A stretch of DNA of 64,000 bases from Diadema setosum (taxonomy: Eukaryota > Echinodermata > Echinoidea > Diadematoida > Diadematidae), in NCBI GenBank assembly GCA_033980235.1, contig CM067059.1, positions 22,351,994 to 22,415,993 of the forward strand, read 5' to 3'. Both the position numbers and the translations under genes were made by a program. Below are positions 1-11,685 of the stretch, one piece after another. Each line of letters begins with the position of its first letter. Within the stretch, counting starts at the first letter, position 1. Below the pieces are notes generated by a model. The model was not told the DNA's origin and did not search any database. It saw nothing but the letters and a program-made list of their open reading frames with translations.

Positions 1-20
1 AAATCGTCTGGAATGCCCCT
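1..20 (-). mobile_element. Truncated end of a TTAA-site element
   Basis: The minus strand reads AGGGGCATTCCAGACGATTT next to TTAA at 21-24. This closely matches the start of the element at 42736-43108 (TTAA then AGGGGCATTCGAGACAATTT). The rest lies beyond the left edge of the window. Confidence 0.6.
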
Positions 21-24
21 TTAA

Positions 25-2486
25 AGAATGTGGAGGGCTCTCTTTTGTACATTGTCTATTCAAACATTTCTCGGATGTAAATTTTTTCCCCATTATATCT
101 GCAAAACATAATCGCCTCTCCCGCTTTTTGGTATAGCTTGGTATTATCATGCTATAGACGAGTAACAAAATAGAAACATATTTTCCATTTCTATTACTGT
201 TTTAACAAAGGGGCGACGGAACACCTGCCTGAATGCGGAACCCAAAGCATGAGGCTTTGCAAAAACTGCTGAAACGCCCAAATATGACTATCATAATTGA
301 TAAAAACTACTGTTTGACTACAACCGAAATTCCATTCTCCCTCATCGTTCATTTCTCTGACTGGTCTTCTGGAAAACGTGGTTATTATGTCAGTTCTGCC
401 TAGCATGTGGGTAACGTACGTGCAGGAAAGAAAAGAGTAGAAACTCATGTCGGAATTCATGTTTCCATGGTAAAAGCATCCCAAAATGCATAACATTATT
501 AGAAAAATGACACTTCTATACACAAAGAGAAGATTTGGGCTGAAAATTGGTAACGTTAAGTCCACTTCATATTGAAGTATATAGAGACCTAGTAAAGAAC
601 AAAAAAAAAAACAAAAAAAAAAACTTGCAAACAGAAAGGTTGCATCTTCACTAGAATCAGACATATCAAAGTTAGCCCATTCCCTACGGGAACCTGGTGG
701 CCTATGCTTTGAGTCTATGAGGATTTCAGAATTCAGTATTGAACGGATTATGATAATGGAATTGGTGACGTCTCACACGTTTCCACGAGGCTGTGATACA
801 TGGTTGCGACATTATGACGAGCAAAAGAAGGGAATGGTGACGTCATTATCTCACGATTCTCCAATTGGATTATACATATAAGTATAGTAACAATGATACG
901 AGGATTTTTTTTTCATGTATGTTCTATTTCACTGAATGATATTCAAGGAAGATTTTCGTACAAGTCAACGAAATATTCATTTACGCAATTACACCATCAC
1001 CTCGTCATGTAATTTGTAATGAGGTTGATATCAATGCCACTGTCCATGTAGAACTTGAGAAAGATTGAGGGGTTTTTGTGTGCGTGTGTGTCTGATTGTG
1101 ATAGAACTTTATCAAGCTGTCATAACGTATTATGTCTAAGATCACTCTGTTTGTCTAAGCTAGCTTGAACATGGGATAGTTGCTGGAAGAGATATTGGCA
1201 CAGTCGCGATGCTGTCGTTTTGAAAAATGAAAAATTATGAGCAACTCAAAAATAGATGAGAGCAATATATGAGCATATTCATTTGATTCTTTAGATCTTT
1301 TACATTTTTTTTTTAATATTCACCCGATTTTCTTAGTGATTATAATGTGTGGTAACAGAAATGTTTTGAAAAAAAAAAAGTTACAGAGTCAAATACAGTT
1401 CGACGATACCCAGTCATGGTACAATCATAATGTTAAATGAGCAAAGAAAAGAAACATCGCTTCCATTATCGCATAATGATGAACTTGCGTAAATATGTTA
1501 CTGACTTACCAATGATTTTGAGAGAAGACTGCAGCAGAATAAGAAATGTTATCCAAAATCGTTTGATCGGTTCCATCATGTGGGATGTTGCTTCATACAG
1601 TTCATGTGATTAGAATCAGTAGTCCAATTAATTTGTTCCAGTGTTAACGTCTCTGCACCGGCGGCTGATCATTCCGCGTTGCAAGCGGCACCCATAGTGC
1701 AACCCTTTTGGACACACTATGATACCTCGCTCCGATCTACTAACCTACATCAGCAGTGGCGTTTGTCCAGTCAAGGTCACGTGCTATTCAATCGGAGTGA
1801 GATTCTTGTTTATTGGAACTTTTCAAGTTCGCGAAAGCCCAGACCCTGTCTGACAGTCATACTTTAAACAGCCTCTATCGTGTGTCGCTGTTACACTCGC
1901 TCATCTGAATACATAATGAATCGGTACCACTGTATGGGAGGCACGTTCCGCCGACCTGAAATGCCAATGATGAATGGCGCTTTGGCATGCTACGCACCCA
2001 ATCAAGCATTTGACTTGATTTTGCCTTTTTGTCACTCGAAAGTATTAAAGGCTACTCTCTAGAGCTCTTTGCCTCTTTATTAAGTCAACACAAGAGTTTT
2101 GGTGGCGCACCCGACGCAGAACTATGTGGTCTTTATGGGCTCTCTTTTCTCAGTGATTGAGCGAGATGTCACTACGCCCTCCTCTGAATTGTTTGCATGG
2201 TGCTTGAAATCCGGGCAGGATCATTCATTTATGTCGTGATGTTATGTGAGCTACGTGTTTCGGAATGTTAGTGTAATGTAATGATTTACATGGATACTCT
2301 TTTTTTATATGAAAATACGTGTTTCTACACAAGATGTGATAAGTGAAAGAAGCTCTTTAAATTCTTGGCAGGACTTGTGTGTGTGTATGAGTGTTGTTGG
2401 TATCTTTTAACATAAGTCCAATATACAGAACATACAATAATGCAATGTACCATACTCTTCCAGGTGAATACTCTAGTCTGTGCGCT
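25..2486. other. Non-coding stretch, no gene recognised
   Basis: ORFs on both strands are short and low-complexity or have no recognisable domain. A segment at about 1640-1866 stays open with less biased composition and has a CCAG before it, but I could not match it to any family. A (T)/(A) tract region near 600-625 creates a Phe-rich chance ORF. Confidence 0.4.
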
Positions 2487-2517
2487 AATAGATAGATTGA
2501 TAGATAGATAGATAGAT

Positions 2518-2548
<31 letters not shown>

Positions 2549-2562
2549 TATAGATGGATAGA

Positions 2563-2606
<44 letters not shown>

Positions 2607-2640
2607 GACAGATAGATAGATAGAGAGAGAGAGATTGGGG
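2487..2640. repeat. GATA/GACA compound microsatellite
   Basis: Runs of GATA with a few ATAGATA interruptions, then (GACA)n at 2580-2606, then GATA and GA. Gives Ser/Tyr/Leu-rich chance ORFs on the minus strand. Confidence 0.97.
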
Positions 2641-3163
2641 AGAGATTAAACACTTCAATTTGCTCTCAAACTTTTGTGTTCAATGTGAAGCCTACTTGAA
2701 ACACACTTATCTTTTTAAGTAATAACGAGCTGACATTACAACTTATTCAAAAAGCAGATTGGAAGGATAATGTACTAGTATGTATGTGTGCAGAAATAGT
2801 TGCAGTATAGCCGTGTCAGTAGGAGTAGTAATTGGTACTGGCTGCATGTGTAATATAGGAGAAGGAGGAGTGGTATAGGAGGCATAAAATGAGTGTGGAA
2901 TTTTATTACTTTGCTTTATCCCTTTATCCCCACTGTTGTCTTTAGAGCGGTCTTCTCATTAAACAAACAAATAAACAAAAGAAGACATTTCAGAACCAAC
3001 TAAACAAGAACAAAACAAGGGGATTCGGCGCGTAAGCAGTCAATTTCAAAAATCTTCAATTTGGATATACTCATGTGCAATTTTGCTCGCCGTTCCCTGG
3101 CGTCGTTGCTCTGGTATATTTAACGAATATTTTATAGCTAACTCGTCACTTATTGTTTACTGA

Positions 3164-3165
<2 letters not shown>

Positions 3166-3243
<78 letters not shown>

Positions 3244-3274
3244 GTGTGTGTGTGCGTGTGTGTGTGTGTGTGTG
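3166..3274. repeat. (CA)n-TATATA-(TG)n self-complementary microsatellite
   Basis: About 35 bp of CA, a short CCTATATATG centre, then about 75 bp of TG with a few CG interruptions. The two halves are complementary and could extrude as a cruciform. A 22-bp T run follows at about 3337-3358. Confidence 0.95.
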
Positions 3275-3990
3275 TTCAATAACAAAAATATATAATTCTA
3301 CCGTATGCTGCATCAGCTTGGGTCACAACGGATGTTTTTTTTTTTTTTTTTTTTTTTTCCAGTGAACACGTCATTGGTAAAGTCCGGGGAAATAAAAATA
3401 TTAAATACACTTTGAGTTTGGGTTGCTGTTCCGGTACACGTTACTATAAAAGACAGAGATCGACAGTTTCCTATATCCTGGATGATGTCGATTTATGTTC
3501 CTTGTTCAAGATCAAAGACTTTTACGATGATTGTTGGCTTTTGAAATTCAATGTCAGATACGAGCTCTAAGTCCATGATTCGCGATGAACAAATAAACAA
3601 GCAACCGTCACGCTTGCTTCTTTCTTTACCGCGATTCATGGATTGAGTGCTCGTATTGGGAGTTCGGGTTGTTCGCTCGCCGAGCAAATGACAACGCGAT
3701 AGCAGATACAATGTCTGATGAATAAAATCTTTATAAATAACGATCACTGAGATGAGGTATCACGACAAAAATAGGTATCTAATGATGGGTGGTTACCATT
3801 TTCATATTGTGCAGTGTCAATACGAGCTCTCAATACATTCGCCGAAGGCAAACAAACAGCCCGAAAGCAAATACAAGTCACTGAGGAAAATCATCTTTAT
3901 AATTATTACCACACTAAGATCTATCACAGCAAAATAAGGTACGTATACATAACAATACATCACGAAAAGCTAGTTATCTGTGGCATGGAC

Positions 3991-4025
3991 TTACTTGTTG
4001 TTGTTGTTGCTGTTGTTGTTGTTGC

Positions 4026-4058
<33 letters not shown>
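3991..4058. repeat. (GTT)n microsatellite
   Basis: GTT repeats with two GCT interruptions. Produces poly-Leu and poly-Val chance ORFs in two frames. Confidence 0.97.
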
Positions 4059-4060
<2 letters not shown>

Positions 4061-4753
4061 TCGCTTTCATGTTGGATGAACATGGTGTATGGATCATGGA
4101 TGTGTGTTCTCAAGCATTACAGAGTGGTGAAGTTCATGCTTCTCGTTCTCCCGCCATTATACAGGTATGATTTAAGGCATGATTTAATTGACACCATGAT
4201 TGTAGATTCGCAGTCAAAATGCTATTCCCATTTAGTTCTAGAAATATAGGAGCTAACTCATGCAGGATGCAATGAAAGAAGTTTCCATGGCAACGATTTG
4301 ATTTAAATGCTCGCAGCTGTCTGAATGTTATGTGGAAGCTGCCATGGTAAGTAGTGTACAATATTATTGCAATTATCAAAAGGTGGCCCGTAGAAGCGAC
4401 CCCATTAAATGGTGTTGTTTTCCTCGAGTAGCTGGTTGGCGGTTTTCACAGTCACGAAGTCAACAGCCAAGCAAACGAGCCACGCCCACCCCTGGTGCTC
4501 ATTCAGAATAGAATTATGGGCGTTAACACTGACGCAACTGGACTAAGAAGGGGTCGGCGCACTTGATGAACCGAATAGTGGCGGTTATGGGCTTATGGCG
4601 TCACGGGAATGTGACGTCATAATTCGTAAATATAGAAGGTGCTGCACTATGACATACTAATAGATTCCCTCCAGGAGAGTATCAAACCTTGTGAAAAAAG
4701 TAACAAGAAATAAAAAACAAAAAGACAAAGGTGATATCATGAATATAATAGTT

Positions 4754-4880
<127 letters not shown>

Positions 4881-4973
4881 AACAATGGCATCTTCCTATT
4901 AGTGACCTTCAAAGATGTTGCAGGACAGAAATCTACGCTATATCCACTTTTGTCACAAAATAGGAAAACATGT

Positions 4974-5030
4974 AAGTGAAAAATAAAATTAAGCAAAGAA
5001 AATGGGTTTCCATCGGGATTCGAACAATAT
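4974..5030 (-). mobile_element. SINE fragment (tail of the tRNA-derived family at 22098)
   Basis: Shares AAGCAAAGAAAATGGGTTTC and the CATCGGGATTCGAAC segment with the element at 22098-22240. Only the junction of tail and tRNA T-arm region is kept. Confidence 0.5.
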
Positions 5031-5384
5031 GTTTATACATGTATTTGAATAGATAAGCCGGTATTTATAGTGGATAAGTAGATACAGTAGATACATGTAG
5101 ATGAGAGAGATAGGGACGGGTGTGGAGGGGGGGGGGGGGGACATGTACAGGGGAGAGGAGAGATGTACATACTGATTTCTCCTATAAATAGAAACAAACA
5201 AAGCTCTTCAGACGCCCGCGTTGTAAGCTGAATTTCTCTTCAAAGCGGGCAAGGTAAACAGGGTCGCCAAGTCCGACTTTAATACTAGTACTCCCTCACA
5301 GTGACTGTCTGGTCGAATGGACTGCCGAGTGGGATTCAGTCTTGCGTGACATTATCATAATCTGTCTGCCTCCGTGTCGTGACT

Positions 5385-5500
5385 GGTAATGGGGGGAGCG
5401 CCTTGGTAAAAGGGATATAGGCGTGGATAAAGGCACAGGGCCCTTGGATGGAAGGTCCCTGGTTCGCGTCCCGCGAGGAGCGTACATTCCTATACCCTGG
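5385..5500 (+). mobile_element. Possible tRNA-derived SINE head
   Basis: Contains a B-box-like GGTTCGCGTCCC (about 5460-5471) and an A-box-like TGGTAAAAGGG (about 5404) some 45 bp upstream. The opposite strand translates to a GTRTRDLP-type string typical of tRNA-derived repeats. I could not fold a full cloverleaf, so it is not called a tRNA gene. Confidence 0.4.
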
Positions 5501-5899
5501 ACGAGAGGTAGGGTTACCCTGGACCGCCAACTACTGCAGGCTAAAAAATGCAATGTAAATAAGATCTTTATTTTATTCTTTTCCTGTTCAAATATTTCGG
5601 TCTGCAGATAGATTATAATGTGCAAGAGTGAATCCACCCCGATTGGTAACCCATTTCCTGGTAACTTTTTGACGCAGGTGTACAAAGCTTGGAGCAATAG
5701 TAAATAATGACAGGTTCTCAAGAGCAGACTACACTGTGCTAACAAGACAATGCCATCACTATAAACGTGACAATCACTTTTCATCCTGTGCATATTGGGA
5801 TAGTTCTGCATATACATTTTGACGTCTTGTTTCATGTCTAAATACAACACAACACACACACTTACACCTATACATACACGCACACCCACATGCATACGT

Positions 5900-8251
5900 A
5901 TGTACAAATATGGGGACAGGTAAATAAGATATCACATGCCAAGTAGTGTTTTTACACATACAAACAACATACGATTTCACTCGTATTTATCAATAATAGA
6001 TATTTATTGCTTACCATGAACAAGCACAATACTCAATGCAAGGTGCACAGGTTCACAAAATACACTGGCTTCCTGTGTACTAAGGTCACAACACAGGTTA
6101 TTATCAACATAATATACCAATATCACCATCCATCCATTGAAAACAAATGTATACATTATTCATTTTAAGAATCAGTTTTGGTTTGAAATCAAATGCCCTG
6201 GATTTCGGCATCACAGGATGAGAAGCATGGCCTAGAATGTCCGTTACTGTTTTATCATGGAGTCTGACAGGTTGGCATTTCACTACCCTAGAACCTCCAC
6301 GCATTGGCACAAGTTCACTACAAACTTTGACACGCATTCTCTGTGAGTCTAGTAAATAATCATGCCCCAAACTCCTTAATGCTCTCTATCTTGCCTGTTT
6401 GTTTGTTTGTTTGTTTTTTTAAAGTCTGTCAGCCATTCTGACTACCACTTCAAAACAAATCGTGCACAATTAACCCTGCAAATGTTACTGCCACAGGCTG
6501 TACACATGAGATCCATTTTTTTCATCTTCTAAATGCATTTTTAATTATACATATATTATAGACAGCAGAGTGACTACAAGAGAGAGAAAAACCCTTCATA
6601 TGCATTGTAGCACATCAGTAACCTTGGATGGATGCATAGTACATTTCATTTTCTGTTTGTGACAATACATTATACTCACACTTCCACACGTACTCACTTT
6701 TTCGATATGCTTTTTTGTTCATTTCCGATAATTTACTTGAGTACCTCACAAAAAAAAGAAAAAAGACATGAGTACAGTGCAAACATAATTATTATCCATT
6801 TGATAAACACAATAAGTTTCACATTGCTATAACCAGAGGTTGATATTGAAACATATTTTGCACAGGGTCGCCGACATTCTTCAACCATCAACATTGGTAG
6901 ACTCTTCCTTACCTAATATCTCCTATAATAATAATCTAGGCATGATGACACATTAAATTTTGTAGGAAGCCTCCAGCAGGTATCAAGGGAACTTGGAAGC
7001 TCTGTACAGAGTCAATAGCTGACCAAAAAGAGAGACACAAAAAGGTCTACTTTTGAAGACCTGCTCTTCTAAGATAAAATTAATATATAACATCTATTAC
7101 ATTGAAGCTTGCCTGGCACTGGCGTTTGGACCTTCCATACAACTTTGGTTGTATGGTGCCATACGTTCATACGTACAAACAAAGAGGAAACTACATAAAG
7201 ATCCACACAAAGACCACATCAAAATAAAACCTACCTCCAATACAATATCAATCCTCCAGTATACTAAATTACGAAGTCTTCTTGCCGACTATAACCCTGT
7301 ACACAGGCAGTTAGTACTGGTCCTCCTTGCACAATTTACACCAAAATTTGGAATACCCATGGAATCACAAATATCATGTCGTCACCGATCTGTTGGTTCG
7401 AGGTCAAATGGTTCATGGAAATTACCGCGAATATCTGGTAGATTTACGCCAGAAGAAATCACACACGGTTGAGTGGGATGTAATCAGAACATCTTCTGGT
7501 ACGACAACTACTCTAATCCATACTCAACAGAGATGCAGTTGCTGCAACTTCTACTACTGCTATAATAACTACATGACCAAGAAACTTATACCTGCCACAT
7601 CTGTTTCTCTCTAGCAGGGGTGGGTAGTTAATACTTGCTTTTCACAAAATTCATAGAGACACAAACAAAATGAGTATATCTTACTCAAATTTGGGATTAC
7701 CACCTACACATAAAGTATCTGATAGAATCAAAAACTCTGTTCATTTTTGTCTTATGACAACTGAGTAATATATTTGTACCACAGATTTAGCCATATATCA
7801 AACCTTTATCAACACAAGATTGGAACATTTTCACAATGTAAACACAAATACAACTTATACTGTACATCACTTTGTGACAACACCACCTCTTATTATTATG
7901 AAATATATAGTATATGATATACACTGGAACCTCTATATTTTCTAACGCAAACCGCAAGGACCACACAATATAAATGGGCAGCATACGGATCACACTTGGT
8001 AGACCTGTAATGATACGTGTTTGTTTGTTTGTATGTTCTCTGATACAGTAGTTTGGAATCATTAGAAACAAAGCAGAATGGATAACAAAGTACTCAATGA
8101 CATAGATCAAAATAAAACAATGTGTGATTCACTTTTTAATGATATATTGGGATGTGCAGTACTAAAAGATTGACAGATGACAGTCTTATTAAAATGCTGG
8201 CTAACCCTTTCTGTACCTGAGACTTTGGGCAAAGTGTACAACACTATAGGA
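5900..8251. other. Non-coding stretch, no gene recognised
   Basis: AT-rich sequence with short chance ORFs only. 6953-7025 resembles 46165-46240 (AAATTTTGYAGGAAGCCTC core), a decayed dispersed repeat. Minus-strand AATAAA occurs at 6003-6008, a distant candidate end for PC transcripts. Confidence 0.4.
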
Positions 8252-8588
8252 AAGGCTCGACACTAATGGTGGCCTGGTGGCCCTGGGCCACCAAAAATGA
8301 AAGTTGGGCCACCAAAAGTATGTCAATAAATTTGTAACTTTTTGTGCCAGAAATGTTGAGGTTTTATTTATGGGTAGATACGTCCAGCTTCCAATTACTA
8401 TGATATAACTTAAATATTTGACTCATTTAAAAAAAGGACTTTTAATGTTTTTTTATTGTTCTTTTTTTCGGGCCGCCAAATTTTTCACTCAGGCCACCAA
8501 ATTTTTCACTCGGGCCACCAAAAATTTGAAATTGATGATTTTGGTGGCCCCATCGGGCCACCAAAAAAAAAGTTAGTGTGGAGCCCTG
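8252..8588. mobile_element. hAT-like MITE with GGGCCACCAAA repeats
   Basis: A 337-bp element with terminal inverted repeats of the form (A)GGGCTCSACACTAA at both ends (left copy slightly decayed). It is flanked by an 8-bp duplication, CTATAGGA at 8244-8251 and CTATAGGG at 8589-8596; 8-bp duplications fit the hAT superfamily. Inside are several GGGCCACCAAA motifs in both orientations. It carries two AATAAA hexamers on the minus strand (8363-8368 and 8452-8457), downstream of PC. No coding capacity. Confidence 0.75.
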
Positions 8589-11436
8589 CTATAGGGTTTC
8601 CTGTATCAGTTGTCACTCAAAACACACAAAGGGTTACACTTTCATCTGTTGCAGTTTTGTTTGGCAACCATGGTAACACATACCCATAGAGCCTTGAAAA
8701 TACTTTGTGCGTGTGTGTGTTATGTGGGTGTGTATGTATGTGTGTATTTGAAAGATAAAGCTTTTCCTGTAACTATTCATTTCCTTGTAACATTATTAAC
8801 AAATTCCTATGCGGTGTCTGTTAAATAGAATATATTTGGTACACGGTACATGAAACATTTAAAAAATGGACTCAGCCACACTAAAGCCTAGATCACATGA
8901 TCCACATATTTCAAACTCAGCCCCTCTAGTATTTCAAGTTTAAAAAAATAGAGTCCCTCAAGGTATGCAAGTCAGAATTTCTCAAGCATGGCACACAGGT
9001 TCTGCATATGCCTCTCAGACACTTTAAATTCTTTGTCATGATTAAGTAAAAAAAATAGGCTAGGGTAAGGTTTTAAGAATGACAAATTTCCAAATCAAGG
9101 TTATCTTATGACCAAGATAGATAATGTCTGTGATGCTACATACTTCACAGGGTTCCAACAAGGGATTCTTGCTTCTGCTCTACTTGTAGGCGGTACACTT
9201 TATCCAATGTCCTAATATACATATCATTAATACTGGAAAATAACAAAAATAATTTCAATTTCTGTATTTCTTGACAGCCTCAGCACCATGCAAGAAACAG
9301 GCCACATTACCTTAGATAAAAACCGGAAATACCCAAAAATAGTTACATCATTGCAATAAATGAAATGAAAACAGAGATGTTTGAGGCACAGTCTCAGTAT
9401 TGAGTAAAAAAAAACAGTCACTCCTGGAGTTATTCTAATGATGGCTCGGTTCAAATGTTATATACTTATCAAACCGCATTCACTCATAGTTGCATTTTTC
9501 AAATCAAGAGACCACATGATATCCAGCAGTGTACTTCTTTGGAAAAGATGTCAATAGTGTAGATAAAGAACAAAAACACTTCTCACATACCAATTAAACC
9601 AACATCACGCAGAACACGAAGGTCCTGACCGAGGAAAGATGGCACGATTCAAGATCTCAAAATCATCACTACCGGCAGTAGGGAATTGGTATACAGGAAA
9701 AGGCAAGATGCCTCTTTGGGGAATATCAATGCCCATTTCTGCTGCTTCTTAATACTCTGTACTACAAAAAGGAACATTTACACTGCAAGTGAAACATTGC
9801 AACGTTTATGAAAAAAAAAAATCGCATCAGTTTGGTGAAAGTTGCTATGCAAGGGTGTGAATAATACCAAGACAACCCAAGTATCCCCATGAAAACTGCA
9901 AACTGAAGTGCAAATTTTCTCTCTTCATGCAAAGTTTCCTGCGATAATTTGCAACATGATTGCTCACTACAATGAAAGATTGAAACGTTTTGTCACACAA
10001 CATCAACTCTGCATTTGGATTCTTCCTTGCAACCACATGCATACCTGAAGCTAGCCACAAGACTGTGATTCCATCACAGAATTAGTTGCATACAGAGAAT
10101 TATTGAGCTTGTTGCACTCAGGCATTACAGTGGCAAAATACATAACATTAATTTTCTAATGTTGCCTCTTAATTGCAGTGGTTGTGGGAAGCTAAGATGT
10201 CACAGTTTATGTTCCGGGTTTTCAAAATGAGATTTAAAAAAAAAAGAAAGAAAGAAAGAAAGAAGAGATATGACACACAAAAAAAAAAACCTTTCATGAG
10301 CAAAACATACAATTCTTTGTGCAATATGTTGAAGCTGAGATTATGCAGCTAAACATGACCAGGTCAAACTTACCGGTAAGTTGACCAGGATGTGCCCATA
10401 ATCACCGAGGCACAATACTGCATTGGTTTGGATTTTTGTTTGTTTGTTCTTTTGCTCTGCACATAGATGCATCTGCTCTCTGTTGGCTACACCCTATGGC
10501 ATAGCGCTGTAACACCAGGAAACTCGACTTACACGAGACACAGCAAACAGCAAACCTTCACTGAGCATATTTCAGAATCCCTCTCCTACTCTATAGGAGT
10601 GGACTGTAACTTTCATTTGTTAAAGAGTTGCACTGCCTTGAAATTCAGTGTGATTATGTCTACAATGGTTCTGTTGAGCAAAACATAAAAGTCTCTGAAA
10701 TCCAGCATATTTCATGAGCACCATCACTTTGGCCAATGAATTGCACAAAAAAAAAGTAACAACAACAAACTGTTAATTTACTGCTGCATGACATTGTGCA
10801 ATGTCCATACATTACTGTCGCGCTATCATGTTCAGTCAATGAAAGCTGTCACTCTCAAAATCAGACTTGCCACCACGGGGACGTACACTTCTCACATAGC
10901 ATGAGCCCGGAGGCTCCGTAACTGTCGTCATTTTTAGCTGATAAGACTATCCAAATGCTTAACTCCAGTCCTGCCCTTTGCACGCTGTTAGAAACCTGCC
11001 CATCAGCAAACAATGCCACTTGCTAGTCTATTCTTTGCATGGTCACAACTGTCATTCTTTTTACTTCATGCTAGGTTTTCATGTGTGGGTGTGTGCTTGT
11101 GTGTGTGTTTTGAATTGAATGAGCAAAGGGGTTTTCTTTAGCACTGCATTTCCATGTGGTTAGTGAGTGTTAAAACAAGAGGCCTTATCCAGTTGAGGAT
11201 GTGCTGACTTTGCTAAAAAACATACATTTCCCATAGACACCTGTCCAAGTTTACTCGGGACTAGTCTTCAGTGGGTTAATCATCAGTATTTTCCATGAGA
11301 GGGAAAGCATTTAAACTACAGGTGTGGCTTCTCCCTTGGCCCATTCTACTAGCTTGGCATCACCCACTTCCCCAACCAAAATAATACTCAATCACCCATT
11401 GCATTCCCAAAGAGTCTGTTCTTTTTCCCGAAATCC
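8589..11436 (-). other. Downstream of PC stop; possible 3' UTR, no coding signal seen
   Basis: AT-rich, mostly unique sequence with no exon-like ORF. Reading the minus strand from the stop, I see no AATAAA until about 8457, inside a hAT-like MITE, so the 3' UTR is either about 3 kb or uses a variant signal. 11188-11275 is a copy of a short MITE also seen at 24773-24870. 10361-10385 is a near-palindrome (GGTCAAACTTACC with its complement). Confidence 0.35.
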
Positions 11437-11685
11437 TCATTCGATGTCCACCAGGAGGTCATCGCCTTCCACCGGCGTTCCCTTCTTGACTGAGATGGAC
11501 TTGACCACGCCCGAGATGGGGGCGCTGACCACCATCTCCATCTTCATGGCACTCAGGACCACCAGGGGCACGCCCTTCTCCACTTTGTCCCCCTCCTGGA
11601 CGCGGACGTCGATGACCTCTCCGGGCATCGGGGCGCCAACCGATCCCTTGACCGACCTCTGGGCCTTGGGGTGGATGTGCATCTC
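11437..11685 (-). CDS. PC: PC exon 18: biotinyl (BCCP) domain and stop
   Basis: Residues 1118-1199 and [14 protein letters not shown] (1134-1144) and VLSAMKME (1160-1167) define the biotinyl domain. Lys1165 is the biotinylated residue, 34 residues from the C-terminus as in vertebrate PC. The lipoyl/biotinyl fold ends [10 protein letters not shown]. Acceptor CTCCAG. The lower edge (11437) is the base after which the 3' UTR begins. Confidence 0.97.
   Translation of the reverse strand, partial: EMHIHPKAQRSVKGSVGAPMPGEVIDVRVQEGDKVEKGVPLVVLSAMKMEMVVSAPISGVVKSISVKKGTPVEGDDLLVDIE

Noticed and set aside
194..664. 156-codon open frame on the minus strand with a hydrophobic N-terminal part
   Set aside because: The Phe-rich stretch comes from A/T homopolymers, no domain is recognisable and the composition looks like background.
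1640..1867. Possible plus-strand exon preceded by CCAG
   Set aside because: The frame has no ATG at its start, no family resemblance and no downstream partner exon; left as an unexplained open segment.
3980..4170. Poly-Leu/poly-Val ORFs
   Set aside because: Translations of the (GTT)n microsatellite.
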